The notes under the pieces are model-generated. The model worked only from the letters and a program-made list of their open reading frames with translations, had not been told where the DNA came from and made no database searches. Positions 47,633 through 55,988 of a stretch of DNA of 64,000 bases are shown piece after piece; position 1 is the first letter of the stretch; every line of letters starts with the position of its first letter. This stretch comes from Lactococcus hircilactis (lineage in GTDB: Bacteria; Bacillota; Bacilli; Lactobacillales; Streptococcaceae): positions 56,983 to 120,982 of the forward strand of contig NZ_WITJ01000011.1 in NCBI RefSeq assembly GCF_009601015.1, read 5' to 3'. The translations under genes and the position numbers were made by a program.

Positions 47633-49342
47633 ATGATGGCTGATATAAAGATCACACCACTGGGTGGTGTACGTGAATTTGGTAAAAATATGTATTTGGT
47701 GGAAGTGAATGACCAAATCTTCATTCTCGATGCAGGGTTAAAGTATGCAGAAATGGATATGTTGGGGGTTGATTTTGTCATTCCTGATATTTCTTATTTA
47801 ATTGAAAATAAAGCGCGTGTTGCGGGGATTTTCTTGACTCACGGTCACGCTGATTCGATTGGGGCGCTGCCTTATATTGTTGCGGAGCTGAAAGTTCCTG
47901 TATTTGCGAGCGAATTAACGATTGAACTTGCAAAGATTAATGTTAAAAATTATGACGCATCACGCAAATTTAACGATTTTCATGTGGTGGATGAAAATAC
48001 TGAAATTGACTTTGGACAAGCTGTGGTTTCGTTTTTCACGACGACACATACGATTCCAGACAGTTTAGGCGTTGTCATTGCGGCTTCGTCTGGTACGATT
48101 GTTTATACAGGAGACTTTAGGTTTGATCCTGCTGTTGCAAAAGGCTATCGCACGAACATGCGTCGCTTGGCTGAGATTGGGAATAATGGTGTGCTTGCGC
48201 TACTTTCTTCTTCGCCAAATGCTCTTTCGACAGTACAATCTGCAAGTGAACATGAAATTTATGAAAAAATTTATGATTATATTGATGATGCGCAAGGGCG
48301 CGTGATTATTGCTTGTAACGCTGGTAATTTAGGACGGATTCAACAAGTGTTGGATGCTGCCATTAAGATTGGACGGCGGGTTGCATTTACGGGCGAGGAC
48401 ATGGATCAGATTATTGAAACAGCGCGTCGGTTGAAAAAGTTAAAAATTGTTGATCCAAAAGCAATCATTAAACCTTCTGAAATCAAGAAATACGAAGATG
48501 ATGAAGTGGTGATTTTGGAGACGGGTCGTATGGGTGAACCGCTCAAAATATTAGGTGAAATGGCACATCATCGTCATAAATTTGTCCAAATCAAGGATGG
48601 GGATTTGGTGCTTTCTGTAACGAGTCCTACGGTTTCATTTGAAACGACGATTGCTCGGATTGAAAATGATGTGTATAAAGCGGGTGGCGTGATGAAAATG
48701 CTTTCTTCTGATTTGAAGATTTCAGGACATGCGAATGCGCGCGATCTTCAATTTATGCTGGATATTTTACGTCCTAAAAATTTGATTCCGATTCAAGGGG
48801 AATATCGTGAATTGCATGCGCATGCTGAATTAGCAATGGATATGGGCATGTTACCTGAACACATTTTTATCGGAAAACGTGGTGAAACGGTTGAATTTGA
48901 TGGGGATGAAATGGTGCCAAGTGGCGTAATCATGGCTGAGAATGTGATGATTGACGGTTCTGGTGTGGGGGATATTGGTTCTGTGGTGTTACGGGATCGT
49001 AAAGTCCTCTCAGAAGATGGTATTTTCATTGCGGTGATTACGATTTCTAAGCATGATAAAAAAATCGTTTCTAAATCTCGTGTCCATACGCGTGGGTTTG
49101 TTTATGTGAAAACGTCGCGTGATTTGATGCGCGAAGCAGGGGAATTGGTTAATGAAACGGTAGATAAATATTTAGCTGGAAAAACGTTTGAGTGGGCGGA
49201 GCTAAAGGGAAATATTCGAGATGCACTGGGTAAATTTTTGTATGATCAAACGCACCGCAAACCTGTGATTTTACCTGTTGTGATGGAAGCAAGAAACCCA
49301 CAAGAACTCAATAAATATCACGGAAAAAATAAAAAAGATTAA
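47633..49342 (+). CDS. rnjB: Ribonuclease J2
   Basis: 569-aa metallo-beta-lactamase/beta-CASP RNase of the mRNA decay machinery. The catalytic HxHxDH motif of J1 is degenerate here: THGHADSIGALPYI, with Ser in place of the last His, and the usual SDST is SSSP (LLSSSPNALS). These changes are typical of the J2 paralogue, which works with J1 and is weakly active or structural. Translation may start at ATG 47633 or 47636. AGAAAGG is the ribosome site. Confidence 0.88.
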   Translation: MMADIKITPLGGVREFGKNMYLVEVNDQIFILDAGLKYAEMDMLGVDFVIPDISYLIENKARVAGIFLTHGHADSIGALPYIVAELKVPVFASELTIELAKINVKNYDASRKFNDFHVVDENTEIDFGQAVVSFFTTTHTIPDSLGVVIAASSGTIVYTGDFRFDPAVAKGYRTNMRRLAEIGNNGVLALLSSSPNALSTVQSASEHEIYEKIYDYIDDAQGRVIIACNAGNLGRIQQVLDAAIKIGRRVAFTGEDMDQIIETARRLKKLKIVDPKAIIKPSEIKKYEDDEVVILETGRMGEPLKILGEMAHHRHKFVQIKDGDLVLSVTSPTVSFETTIARIENDVYKAGGVMKMLSSDLKISGHANARDLQFMLDILRPKNLIPIQGEYRELHAHAELAMDMGMLPEHIFIGKRGETVEFDGDEMVPSGVIMAENVMIDGSGVGDIGSVVLRDRKVLSEDGIFIAVITISKHDKKIVSKSRVHTRGFVYVKTSRDLMREAGELVNETVDKYLAGKTFEWAELKGNIRDALGKFLYDQTHRKPVILPVVMEARNPQELNKYHGKNKKD

Positions 49343-49354
49343 CGAAGATGTGAC

Positions 49355-49396
49355 AAATCCTCCGCAATGACGTATTAAATGTCAGGAGGATTTTTT
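49355..49396 (+). terminator. Terminator hairpin that contains the next gene's ribosome site
   Basis: AAATCCTCC (49355-49363) pairs with GGAGGATTT (49385-49393); an inner TGAC/GTCA stem (49368-49371 with 49381-49384) extends it, and three more T follow. The descending arm is the only Shine-Dalgarno sequence of the following surface-protein gene and the T-run is its spacer, so read-through transcripts would have the site hidden. Confidence 0.75.
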
Positions 49397-49397
49397 G

Positions 49398-52300
49398 ATG
49401 CAAAAAAAAGGAGCATTGACGCTTTTGGTAGGTTTGTCAGTACTGACAATACAGATTAGTCCAGTATTTTTGGACTGTCCTTTCGTTTTGTCAGCGCTGA
49501 CAGCGCAGGCGAGTACGATTTATAGTACGGTGACGGACGATCAAGGGGTGACTTATACGATTGATCACAACCAAAATACGGCTGCGGTGACAAGTTATTC
49601 TGGTGCAGCTGGGGTTGGGATTGTTATTCCTGACTCAATTTATGAAAATCAAATCACATATCCTGTGACCAGTATTGGCGCGTCAGCGTTTTTAAATGCG
49701 GGCATCAGTGCGGTCATCATCGGAGATAATGTCACGGAGATTAATACCAGTGCTTTTCAGACGACAACAAGTGCGAAAGATTTTTATAAATCCGCATTGA
49801 AAGAAGTGATTTTAGGAAAAAATGTGAAAAGCATTAAAACAGACGCATTTTCAGGAAATGCACTCTCAACGATTGAATTTCCTGAGACTTTAACACGAAT
49901 AGGAACGCGGGCTTTTGCAAATAATCAGCTCACTTTCGTTTCTTTTGGCGCGCGTTTAGAAGAAATTTGTTCAAAAGCATTTCAATCCAATCTTTTGATC
50001 AGTGTAATTTTCGATTCTGAAAGTGCGACGCAAGTTGATTCGATGGCATTTTCTGGAAGTCCTGTTTCAAATTTGGAGCTTGGATGTGGTGTGATTTTGG
50101 CGGACGATGCGCTCAATAAAATCAGCCCGCTTTTTAATCGACTCACAGATTTGCCAACTGCTGGAGTGAGAAAAATTTCTGTCAGTGCTGATGGAAGCAT
50201 CAAAAAAAGTTGGCTCGTGACTGATGAAACGCAATCTGAAACTAACGACGGCCCCAGTGCTTCTCTTGCAAGTAATCAAAGTGATACAGTGATTGGAGAA
50301 ATCACAACGGAGGATTCAACGCAAGCAGACGAAATTCAGGAAGAAACTGCCACAGAAAATTCTGTCAGCGCAGACAGCGACACTTTGCCTGAAAATCCGA
50401 ACACGGCAGATTCGTCACTACAAACGCAAAACGAAAATCAAGCGCCAGCCAATGATTCAACGCAAACAGACGAAATTCAGGATGAAACTGCCGCGTCAAA
50501 TCCACCCGCTGCCGCAGAAAATTCCGTCAGCACTGACAGCGACACCTCGCCTGAAAATCTGAACATGGCAGATTCACCAACTCAAACGCAAGACGAAAAT
50601 CAAGCGCCAGCTGATGATTCAACGCAAACAGATCAAATTCAGCAAGAAACTGCCACAGAAAATTCTGTCAGCGCAGACAGCGACACCTCGCCTGAAAATC
50701 CGAAAACGGCAGATTCACCAACGCAAACGCAAAATGAAAATCAAGCGCCAGCTGATGATTCAACGCAAACAGACGAAATTCAGGAAGAAACAGCCGCAGA
50801 AAATTCCGTCAGCACAGACAGCGACACCTCGCCTGACACTCCGAACACGGCAGACTCACCAACGCAAACGCAAGACGAAAATCAAGCGCCAGCTGATGAT
50901 TCAACGCAAACAGACCAAATTCAGGAAGAAACTGCCACAGAAAATTCTGTCAGCGCAGACAGCGACACCTCGCCAGAAAATGCGAACACGGCAGATTCAC
51001 CAACGCAAACGCAAAACGAAAATCAAGCGCCAGCTGATGATTCAACGCAAGCAGACGAAATTCAGGAAGAAACTGCCGCAGAAAATTCTGTCAGCACTGA
51101 CAGCGACACTTCGGCTGAAAATGCGAACATGGCAGATTCACCAACGCAAACGCAAGACGAAAATCAAGCACCAGCCGATGATTCAACGCAAACAGACCAA
51201 ATTCAGCAAGAAAGTGCCGCGTCAAATCCACCCGCTGCCACAGGAAACTCTGTCAGCGCTGACAACCCAGATTTACCCGACCAATCGAGCAACGAAAATC
51301 AAGCGCCAGCCAATGATTCAACGGAAACAGACGAAACTGATAAAGAAAGTGACGTGTCAAATCCACCCGCTGCCGCAGAAAATTCTGTCAGTGCAGACAG
51401 CGACACCTCGCCAGAAAATGCGGATACGGCAGATTCACCAACGCAAACGCAAGACGAAAATCAGGAAGAAACTGCCGCGTCAAATCCACCCGCTGCCGCA
51501 GAAAATTCTGTCAGCGCTGACAACCCAGATTTACCCGACCAATCGAGCAACGAAAATCAAGCACCAGCTGATGATTCAACGCAAGCAGACGAAATTCAGG
51601 AAGAAACTGCCACAGAAAATTCTGTCAGCACAGACAGCGACACTTCGGCTGACAATGCGAACATGGCAGATTCACCAACGCAAACGCAAAACGAAAATCA
51701 AGCGCCAGCTGATGATTCAACGCAAACAGATCAAATTCAGGAAGAAACTGCCGCGTCAAATCCACCCGCTGCCACAGAAAATTCTGTCAGCGCAGACAGC
51801 GACACTTCGGCTGAAAATGCGAACATGGCAGATTCACCAACGCAAACGCAAGACGAAAATCAAGCGCCAGCTGATGATTCGACGCAAATAAACCAAATTC
51901 AGCAAGAAACTGTCACAGAAAATTCTGTCAGCGCAGACAGCGACACTTCGCCTGACACTCCGAACACGGCAGATTCACCAACGCAAACGCAAAACGAAAA
52001 TCAAGCGCCAGCCAATGATTCAACGCAAACAGATCAAATTCAGCAAGAAACAGCCGCAGAAAATTCCGTCAGCGCAGACAGCGACACTTCGGCTGAAAAT
52101 GCGAAAACGGCAGACTCACCAACGCAAACGCAAGACGAAAATCAAGCGCCAGCTGATGATTCAACGCAAACAGACGAAATTCAGGAAGAAACTGTCACGT
52201 CAAATCCACCCGCTGCCACAGGGGACTCTGTCAGCACTGACAACCCAGATTTACTCGACCAATCGAGCAACGAAAATCAAGCGCCAGCCAATGATTCAAC

Positions 52301-53336
52301 GCAAACAGACGAAATTCAGCAAGAAACTGCCACAGAAAATTCTGTCAGCGCTGACAGCGACACCTCGCCTGAAAATGCGAACACAGCAGATTCACCAACG
52401 CAAACGCAAGACGAAAATCAAGTGCCAGCTGATGATTCAACGCAAACAGACCAAATTCAGGAAGAAACTGCCGCATCAAATCCACCCGCTGCCGCAGAAA
52501 ATTCTGTCAGCGCTGACAACCCAGATTTACCCAACCAATCGAGCAACGAAAAGCAAGCACCAGCTGATGATTCAACGGAAGCAGACGAAATTCAGGAAGA
52601 AACTGCCGCATCAAATCCACCCGCTGCCGCGTCAAATTCTGTCAGCACTGACAGCGACACCTCGCCAGAAAATGCGGCTACGGCAGATTCACCAACGCAA
52701 ACGCAAACCGAAAATCAAGCGCCAGCCAATGATTCAACGCAAACAGACGAAATTCAGCAAGAAACTGCCGCGTCAAATCCACCCGCTGCCACAGAAAATT
52801 CTGTCAGCGCAGACAGCGACACCTCGCCTGAAAATGCGAACATGGCAGATTCACCAACCCAAACGCAAACCGAAGCTCACGTGACGCACTTTGATTCATC
52901 TGTTTTAAGTACTGAAACCAGTACTGGAAATAAAAAAATAGCGTCAGCAAATGTGCCAAATCAAGCATGGCCAAACGTTTCACTCCCCGCGCAATTCTCT
53001 ACTGATTTTCGTATTCATCACAAAAGAAATGCCCCAAATTTTGTATCAAACATCGTACTAAAATCACACAAATTTCCCACGTTTTCTCTCAAAAATTCAC
53101 CCCACAAGTATCCCCCAGTACAAAAAGATAGATCTTATGAAGTACAAAAGACAAGTCCTAACGAAACACAAAAATACAACTTCCCCCCCAAAACACCTCT
53201 CTCAATTTCTCCAAAATACAAAACTGTGCCTGCTCAAAATGCTCGTTTTCCAATTTCATTTTCTCTCATCGTAACATTTTTACTCAGTTTAGGACTGATC
53301 ATTTTCAAAATCATCCATAAAATCGTTCAAAAATGA
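49398..53336 (+). CDS. Giant acidic repeat surface protein with BspA-type LRR domain
   Basis: 1312 aa. Signal peptide to about residue 40 (cleavage near TAQA-ST). Residues ~60-260 are BspA-type leucine-rich repeats (SIGASAFLNAGISAVIIGDN, IGTRAFANNQLTFVSF). Residues ~300-1160 are about 18 imperfect units of NSVSADSDTSPENANTADSP and (Q/N)APADDSTQTDQIQEETA, extremely Asp/Glu/Ser/Thr-rich. A basic linker follows, then one membrane helix (FSLIVTFLLSLGLIIFKII) and a KIVQK tail. There is no LPxTG before the helix, so anchoring is by the helix or an atypical signal. Palindromes at 49434-49449 and 49489-49502 encode LSVLT and LSALT of the signal peptide. Likely an adhesin; function unproven. Confidence 0.88.
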   Translation: MQKKGALTLLVGLSVLTIQISPVFLDCPFVLSALTAQASTIYSTVTDDQGVTYTIDHNQNTAAVTSYSGAAGVGIVIPDSIYENQITYPVTSIGASAFLNAGISAVIIGDNVTEINTSAFQTTTSAKDFYKSALKEVILGKNVKSIKTDAFSGNALSTIEFPETLTRIGTRAFANNQLTFVSFGARLEEICSKAFQSNLLISVIFDSESATQVDSMAFSGSPVSNLELGCGVILADDALNKISPLFNRLTDLPTAGVRKISVSADGSIKKSWLVTDETQSETNDGPSASLASNQSDTVIGEITTEDSTQADEIQEETATENSVSADSDTLPENPNTADSSLQTQNENQAPANDSTQTDEIQDETAASNPPAAAENSVSTDSDTSPENLNMADSPTQTQDENQAPADDSTQTDQIQQETATENSVSADSDTSPENPKTADSPTQTQNENQAPADDSTQTDEIQEETAAENSVSTDSDTSPDTPNTADSPTQTQDENQAPADDSTQTDQIQEETATENSVSADSDTSPENANTADSPTQTQNENQAPADDSTQADEIQEETAAENSVSTDSDTSAENANMADSPTQTQDENQAPADDSTQTDQIQQESAASNPPAATGNSVSADNPDLPDQSSNENQAPANDSTETDETDKESDVSNPPAAAENSVSADSDTSPENADTADSPTQTQDENQEETAASNPPAAAENSVSADNPDLPDQSSNENQAPADDSTQADEIQEETATENSVSTDSDTSADNANMADSPTQTQNENQAPADDSTQTDQIQEETAASNPPAATENSVSADSDTSAENANMADSPTQTQDENQAPADDSTQINQIQQETVTENSVSADSDTSPDTPNTADSPTQTQNENQAPANDSTQTDQIQQETAAENSVSADSDTSAENAKTADSPTQTQDENQAPADDSTQTDEIQEETVTSNPPAATGDSVSTDNPDLLDQSSNENQAPANDSTQTDEIQQETATENSVSADSDTSPENANTADSPTQTQDENQVPADDSTQTDQIQEETAASNPPAAAENSVSADNPDLPNQSSNEKQAPADDSTEADEIQEETAASNPPAAASNSVSTDSDTSPENAATADSPTQTQTENQAPANDSTQTDEIQQETAASNPPAATENSVSADSDTSPENANMADSPTQTQTEAHVTHFDSSVLSTETSTGNKKIASANVPNQAWPNVSLPAQFSTDFRIHHKRNAPNFVSNIVLKSHKFPTFSLKNSPHKYPPVQKDRSYEVQKTSPNETQKYNFPPKTPLSISPKYKTVPAQNARFPISFSLIVTFLLSLGLIIFKIIHKIVQK
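50310..52880 (+). repeat. Coding repeat array of the surface protein
   Basis: About 18 units of roughly 120-190 bp. Every unit carries TCTGTCAGCGCAGACAGCG or a close form (GCACTG, GCGCTG, GTGCAG centres), related to the genome-wide palindrome. Two unit types alternate: SDTS(P/A)ENANTADSP and the less frequent DNPDLPDQSSNENQ. Some blocks also contain ASNPPAA. High identity makes the copy number prone to change by recombination. Confidence 0.9.
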
Positions 53337-53494
53337 ATAAAAATCGACAAAAATCCTTATAAAATGTTAAAATAGAGTTATTCTGTTTCAAATTAAAAAA
53401 CTTCTAAGCCTAAGAAAAACAGATGAATAAATTGAAATGAAATGTTAATGTAAAACTTATCCTATTTTCATTAACAGTGAAAGGAATGACTATT

Positions 53495-55045
53495 TTGGCA
53501 TTTGAAAATTTAACGGAGCGCCTCCAAAGCGTATTTAAAAATCTTCGCGGAAAAAAGAAAATTTCTGAAAATGATGTATTAGAAATTACAAAAGAAATCC
53601 GCGTTGCACTGCTTGAAGCGGACGTTGCGCTTCCTGTTGTTAAGAAATTCATTAGAAATATTAGAGAACGTGCAATCGGAGTTGAAGTTTCAGAAGCACT
53701 TAATCCTGCACAACAAGTGATTTCCATTGTCAATGAAGAACTCACAAAAATTTTAGGTGGCGGTGAATCTGAACTTCTCAAATCACCAAAAATCCCGACC
53801 ATTATCATGATGGTTGGACTTCAAGGGGCAGGAAAAACGACCTTTGCAGGAAAACTGGCTAAAAAACTCAAAGAAGAGCAAAATGCACGTCCACTCATGA
53901 TTGCAGCCGACGTTTATCGTCCCGCAGCTGTTGAACAACTTAAAACACTCGGTATGCAACTTGACATCCCTGTTTATGAAGAAGGAACAAGCGAAAATCC
54001 AGTCAACATCGTTTCTCGTGGACTCAAAAAAGCAGCAGATGAGCGAAAAGACTATGTTTTGATTGATACTGCTGGTCGTCTTGAAATTGATGATAAACTC
54101 ATGAATGAACTTCAAGAAATCAAAGCAATAGCAGCTCCAACAGAGATTTTACTGGTGGTTGATGCGATGACAGGGCAAGTTGCTGCTCAAGTCGCTAAAA
54201 CATTTGATGAAAAACTTGACATCACAGGCGTCATCATCACCAAATTAGATGGCGATACGCGTGGTGGAGCAGCGCTTTCAATCAGAGAAATTACCGGAAA
54301 ACCGATTAAATTTACAGGGACAGGTGAAAAATTAACAGATCTTGAAGTTTTTTATCCTGAGCGCATGTCCAGCCGAATTCTTGGAATGGGCGATATGTTG
54401 ACCTTGATTGAAAAAGCACAAGCACAATTCGATGAAGAACAATCCGCAAAATTGGCTGAAAAAATGGCCGAAAACCGTTTTGATTTTGAAGATTTTGTTG
54501 AACAATTAGACCAAGTCCAATCAATGGGACCAATGGATGAGATCATGAAAATGATTCCAGGATTTTCACAAATGCCTGGGATAGATAAAGTAAAAGTTGA
54601 TCCGAAAGATATCGCAAGAAAACGTGCGATGGTCTTATCCATGACCCCAAAAGAGCGTCACTTAGAAGCCGAATTATCTCCAGCGCGCAGAAGAAGAATC
54701 GCATCAGGATCAGGGAATTCCTTTATCGAAGTCAACAAATTCATCAAGCAATTTAATCAATCCAAAGACATGATGCAAGGCATGATGAATGGAGATATGA
54801 ATGCCATGATGAGTAAAATGATGGGTGGACAAGGCATGCCAAATCTACCAAAAGGAAAAGGCGCAATGAATGGGATGCCTGATCTGTCGAGTTTAGGCGA
54901 TTTATCTGGAATGATGGGAAATTCAGGAGCTCCCGATATGAGTGCAATGTTTGGTGGCGGATTGAAAGGAAAAGCGACTGAATTTGCCATGAAACAAGCC
55001 ATGAAACGCGCTCAAAAGAAAATGAAAAAAGGAAAGAAAAAGTAA
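53495..55045 (+). CDS. ffh: Signal recognition particle protein Ffh
   Basis: 516-aa SRP54 GTPase. G domain motifs GLQGAGKTT, DTAGR and TKLDGDTRGGAAL; the M domain has the RNA-binding stretch ELSPARRRRIASGSG and a Met/Gly-rich tail ending KKMKKGKKK. The frame is open from GTG 53477 and ATG 53486, but AAAGGA at 53480-53485 is 9 nt before TTG 53495, which gives MAFENLTERLQ, the canonical Ffh N-terminus. So the start is probably TTG. It works with FtsY (11.5 kb). No ylxM gene precedes it. Confidence 0.95.
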   Translation: MAFENLTERLQSVFKNLRGKKKISENDVLEITKEIRVALLEADVALPVVKKFIRNIRERAIGVEVSEALNPAQQVISIVNEELTKILGGGESELLKSPKIPTIIMMVGLQGAGKTTFAGKLAKKLKEEQNARPLMIAADVYRPAAVEQLKTLGMQLDIPVYEEGTSENPVNIVSRGLKKAADERKDYVLIDTAGRLEIDDKLMNELQEIKAIAAPTEILLVVDAMTGQVAAQVAKTFDEKLDITGVIITKLDGDTRGGAALSIREITGKPIKFTGTGEKLTDLEVFYPERMSSRILGMGDMLTLIEKAQAQFDEEQSAKLAEKMAENRFDFEDFVEQLDQVQSMGPMDEIMKMIPGFSQMPGIDKVKVDPKDIARKRAMVLSMTPKERHLEAELSPARRRRIASGSGNSFIEVNKFIKQFNQSKDMMQGMMNGDMNAMMSKMMGGQGMPNLPKGKGAMNGMPDLSSLGDLSGMMGNSGAPDMSAMFGGGLKGKATEFAMKQAMKRAQKKMKKGKKK

Positions 55046-55057
55046 GCACTAAGCACT

Positions 55058-55088
55058 AAAAATCAGGGATTTTCTTTGATTTTTTAGT
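55058..55088 (+). terminator. Terminator of ffh
   Basis: AAAAATCA (55058-55065) pairs with TGATTTTT (55077-55084), followed by TT. Confidence 0.65.
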
Positions 55089-55099
55089 TTACTGCACGC

Positions 55100-55231
55100 A
55101 TCATCTTTCAGCCTGTTGTTTTTGTCAAAATTATCACGAACGCTTGATACAAAAGGAGGAACACGAAAGACCTGCTGCCAATACATCAGGAAAAATCCAT
55201 AAATTTGAAACCGCACAAGCGAAAGATGATA
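55100..55231. other. 132-bp intergenic segment bounded by inverted repeats
   Basis: ATCATCTTTC (55100-55109) and GAAAGATGAT (55222-55231) are exact inverted repeats bounding a segment with no convincing gene. One plus-strand frame encodes ...LIQKEEHERPAANTSGKIHKF, possibly a gene remnant. It could be a small MITE-like insertion or simply a long-range hairpin; there is no clear target duplication. Confidence 0.3.
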
Positions 55232-55253
55232 CACTTTAAGCGTTTATTTTTTC

Positions 55254-55282
55254 TTGTATTTTGAAGCGAAGTTTGATATAAT
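55254..55282 (+). promoter_or_regulatory. Promoter of the pyr operon
   Basis: TTGTAT (55254-55259), 17 nt, TATAAT (55277-55282) with extended TGA. Confidence 0.75.
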
Positions 55283-55296
55283 GAATAAAACCTTTA

Positions 55297-55412
55297 AGGT
55301 TGTCCAGAGAGGCAGACAAGGCGGAAATTTTAAATTTGAATAAAATTAGTGGGGAAATCCCATTTTTCTGAAACCTTATACCTGCATTCTTTTTGGATGA
55401 AGGTATTTTTTT
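55297..55412 (+). promoter_or_regulatory. PyrR attenuator: binding loop and terminator
   Basis: AAGGTTGTCCAGAGAGGCAGACAAGG (TTGTC/GACAA stem, 55297-55322) is the PyrR-binding anti-antiterminator loop with the conserved CCAGAGAGGC. GGGGAAATCCC follows, then the terminator ATACCT-g-CAT ... ATG-a-AGGTAT with seven T (55378-55412). With UMP-bound PyrR the terminator forms and the operon is off. Confidence 0.9.
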
Positions 55413-55431
55413 GATTAAAAAGGAGAAGAGT

Positions 55432-55953
55432 ATGAAACAAAAAGAGATCATTGATGAAATCACAATGAAACGGGCCATCACACGGATCACTTACGAAATC
55501 ATCGAGCGAAATAAAGAAATGGACCAGCTTGTTTTGGTGGGAATTAAAACACGTGGCGTGTTTTTAGCTCAACGGATTCAAGAGCGTCTAAAACAACTTG
55601 AAGGACTGTCAATTCCGTTGGGAGAGATGGACACAAAGCCGTTTCGTGATGATCGTCAAGCGGATGTAGATACGACTGAAATAAATGTTGATATTACAGA
55701 TAAAGACATTATTTTAGTGGATGATGTTTTATATACTGGACGGACCATTCGTGCAGCGATTGATGGATTAGTTAAATTGGGACGCCCAGCACGAGTTCAA
55801 TTGGCAGTTCTTGTCGATCGTGGACACCGCGAATTACCGATTCGTGCGGATTATATCGGAAAAAATATTCCAACTGCAAAAGAAGAGGAAATCATTGTTC
55901 AAATGAACGAATGTGATGGTTCAGACAGCATCTTAATTGCAAGTGAACTTTAA
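55432..55953 (+). CDS. pyrR: Bifunctional pyr operon regulator / uracil phosphoribosyltransferase
   Basis: 173-aa PyrR. The PRPP-binding motif [19 protein letters not shown] is near residue 92. It binds the leader loop of its own operon when UMP is present. The frame opens at 55393 inside the terminator; AAAAAGGAG at 55418-55426 marks ATG 55432. Confidence 0.95.
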   Translation: MKQKEIIDEITMKRAITRITYEIIERNKEMDQLVLVGIKTRGVFLAQRIQERLKQLEGLSIPLGEMDTKPFRDDRQADVDTTEINVDITDKDIILVDDVLYTGRTIRAAIDGLVKLGRPARVQLAVLVDRGHRELPIRADYIGKNIPTAKEEEIIVQMNECDGSDSILIASEL

Positions 55954-55988
55954 AAACGATCAAAAAACGAAAAAGAAATGAGACTGTT

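Noticed and set aside
50310..52880. CRISPR-like array
   Set aside because: Units are long, imperfect, in one open frame, with no unique spacers and no cas genes.
50293..52884. Long Lys/Arg/Gln-rich ORFs in another frame of the surface-protein repeats (50293-50562, 50614-51891, 52015-52884)
   Set aside because: They are the shifted frame of the coding repeats, with no ribosome site, and consist of the same basic pattern repeated. The acidic frame has a signal peptide, LRRs and a membrane helix.
54753..55049. Minus-strand ORFs opposite ffh
   Set aside because: Shadows of the Met/Gly-rich M domain of Ffh; no start signals.
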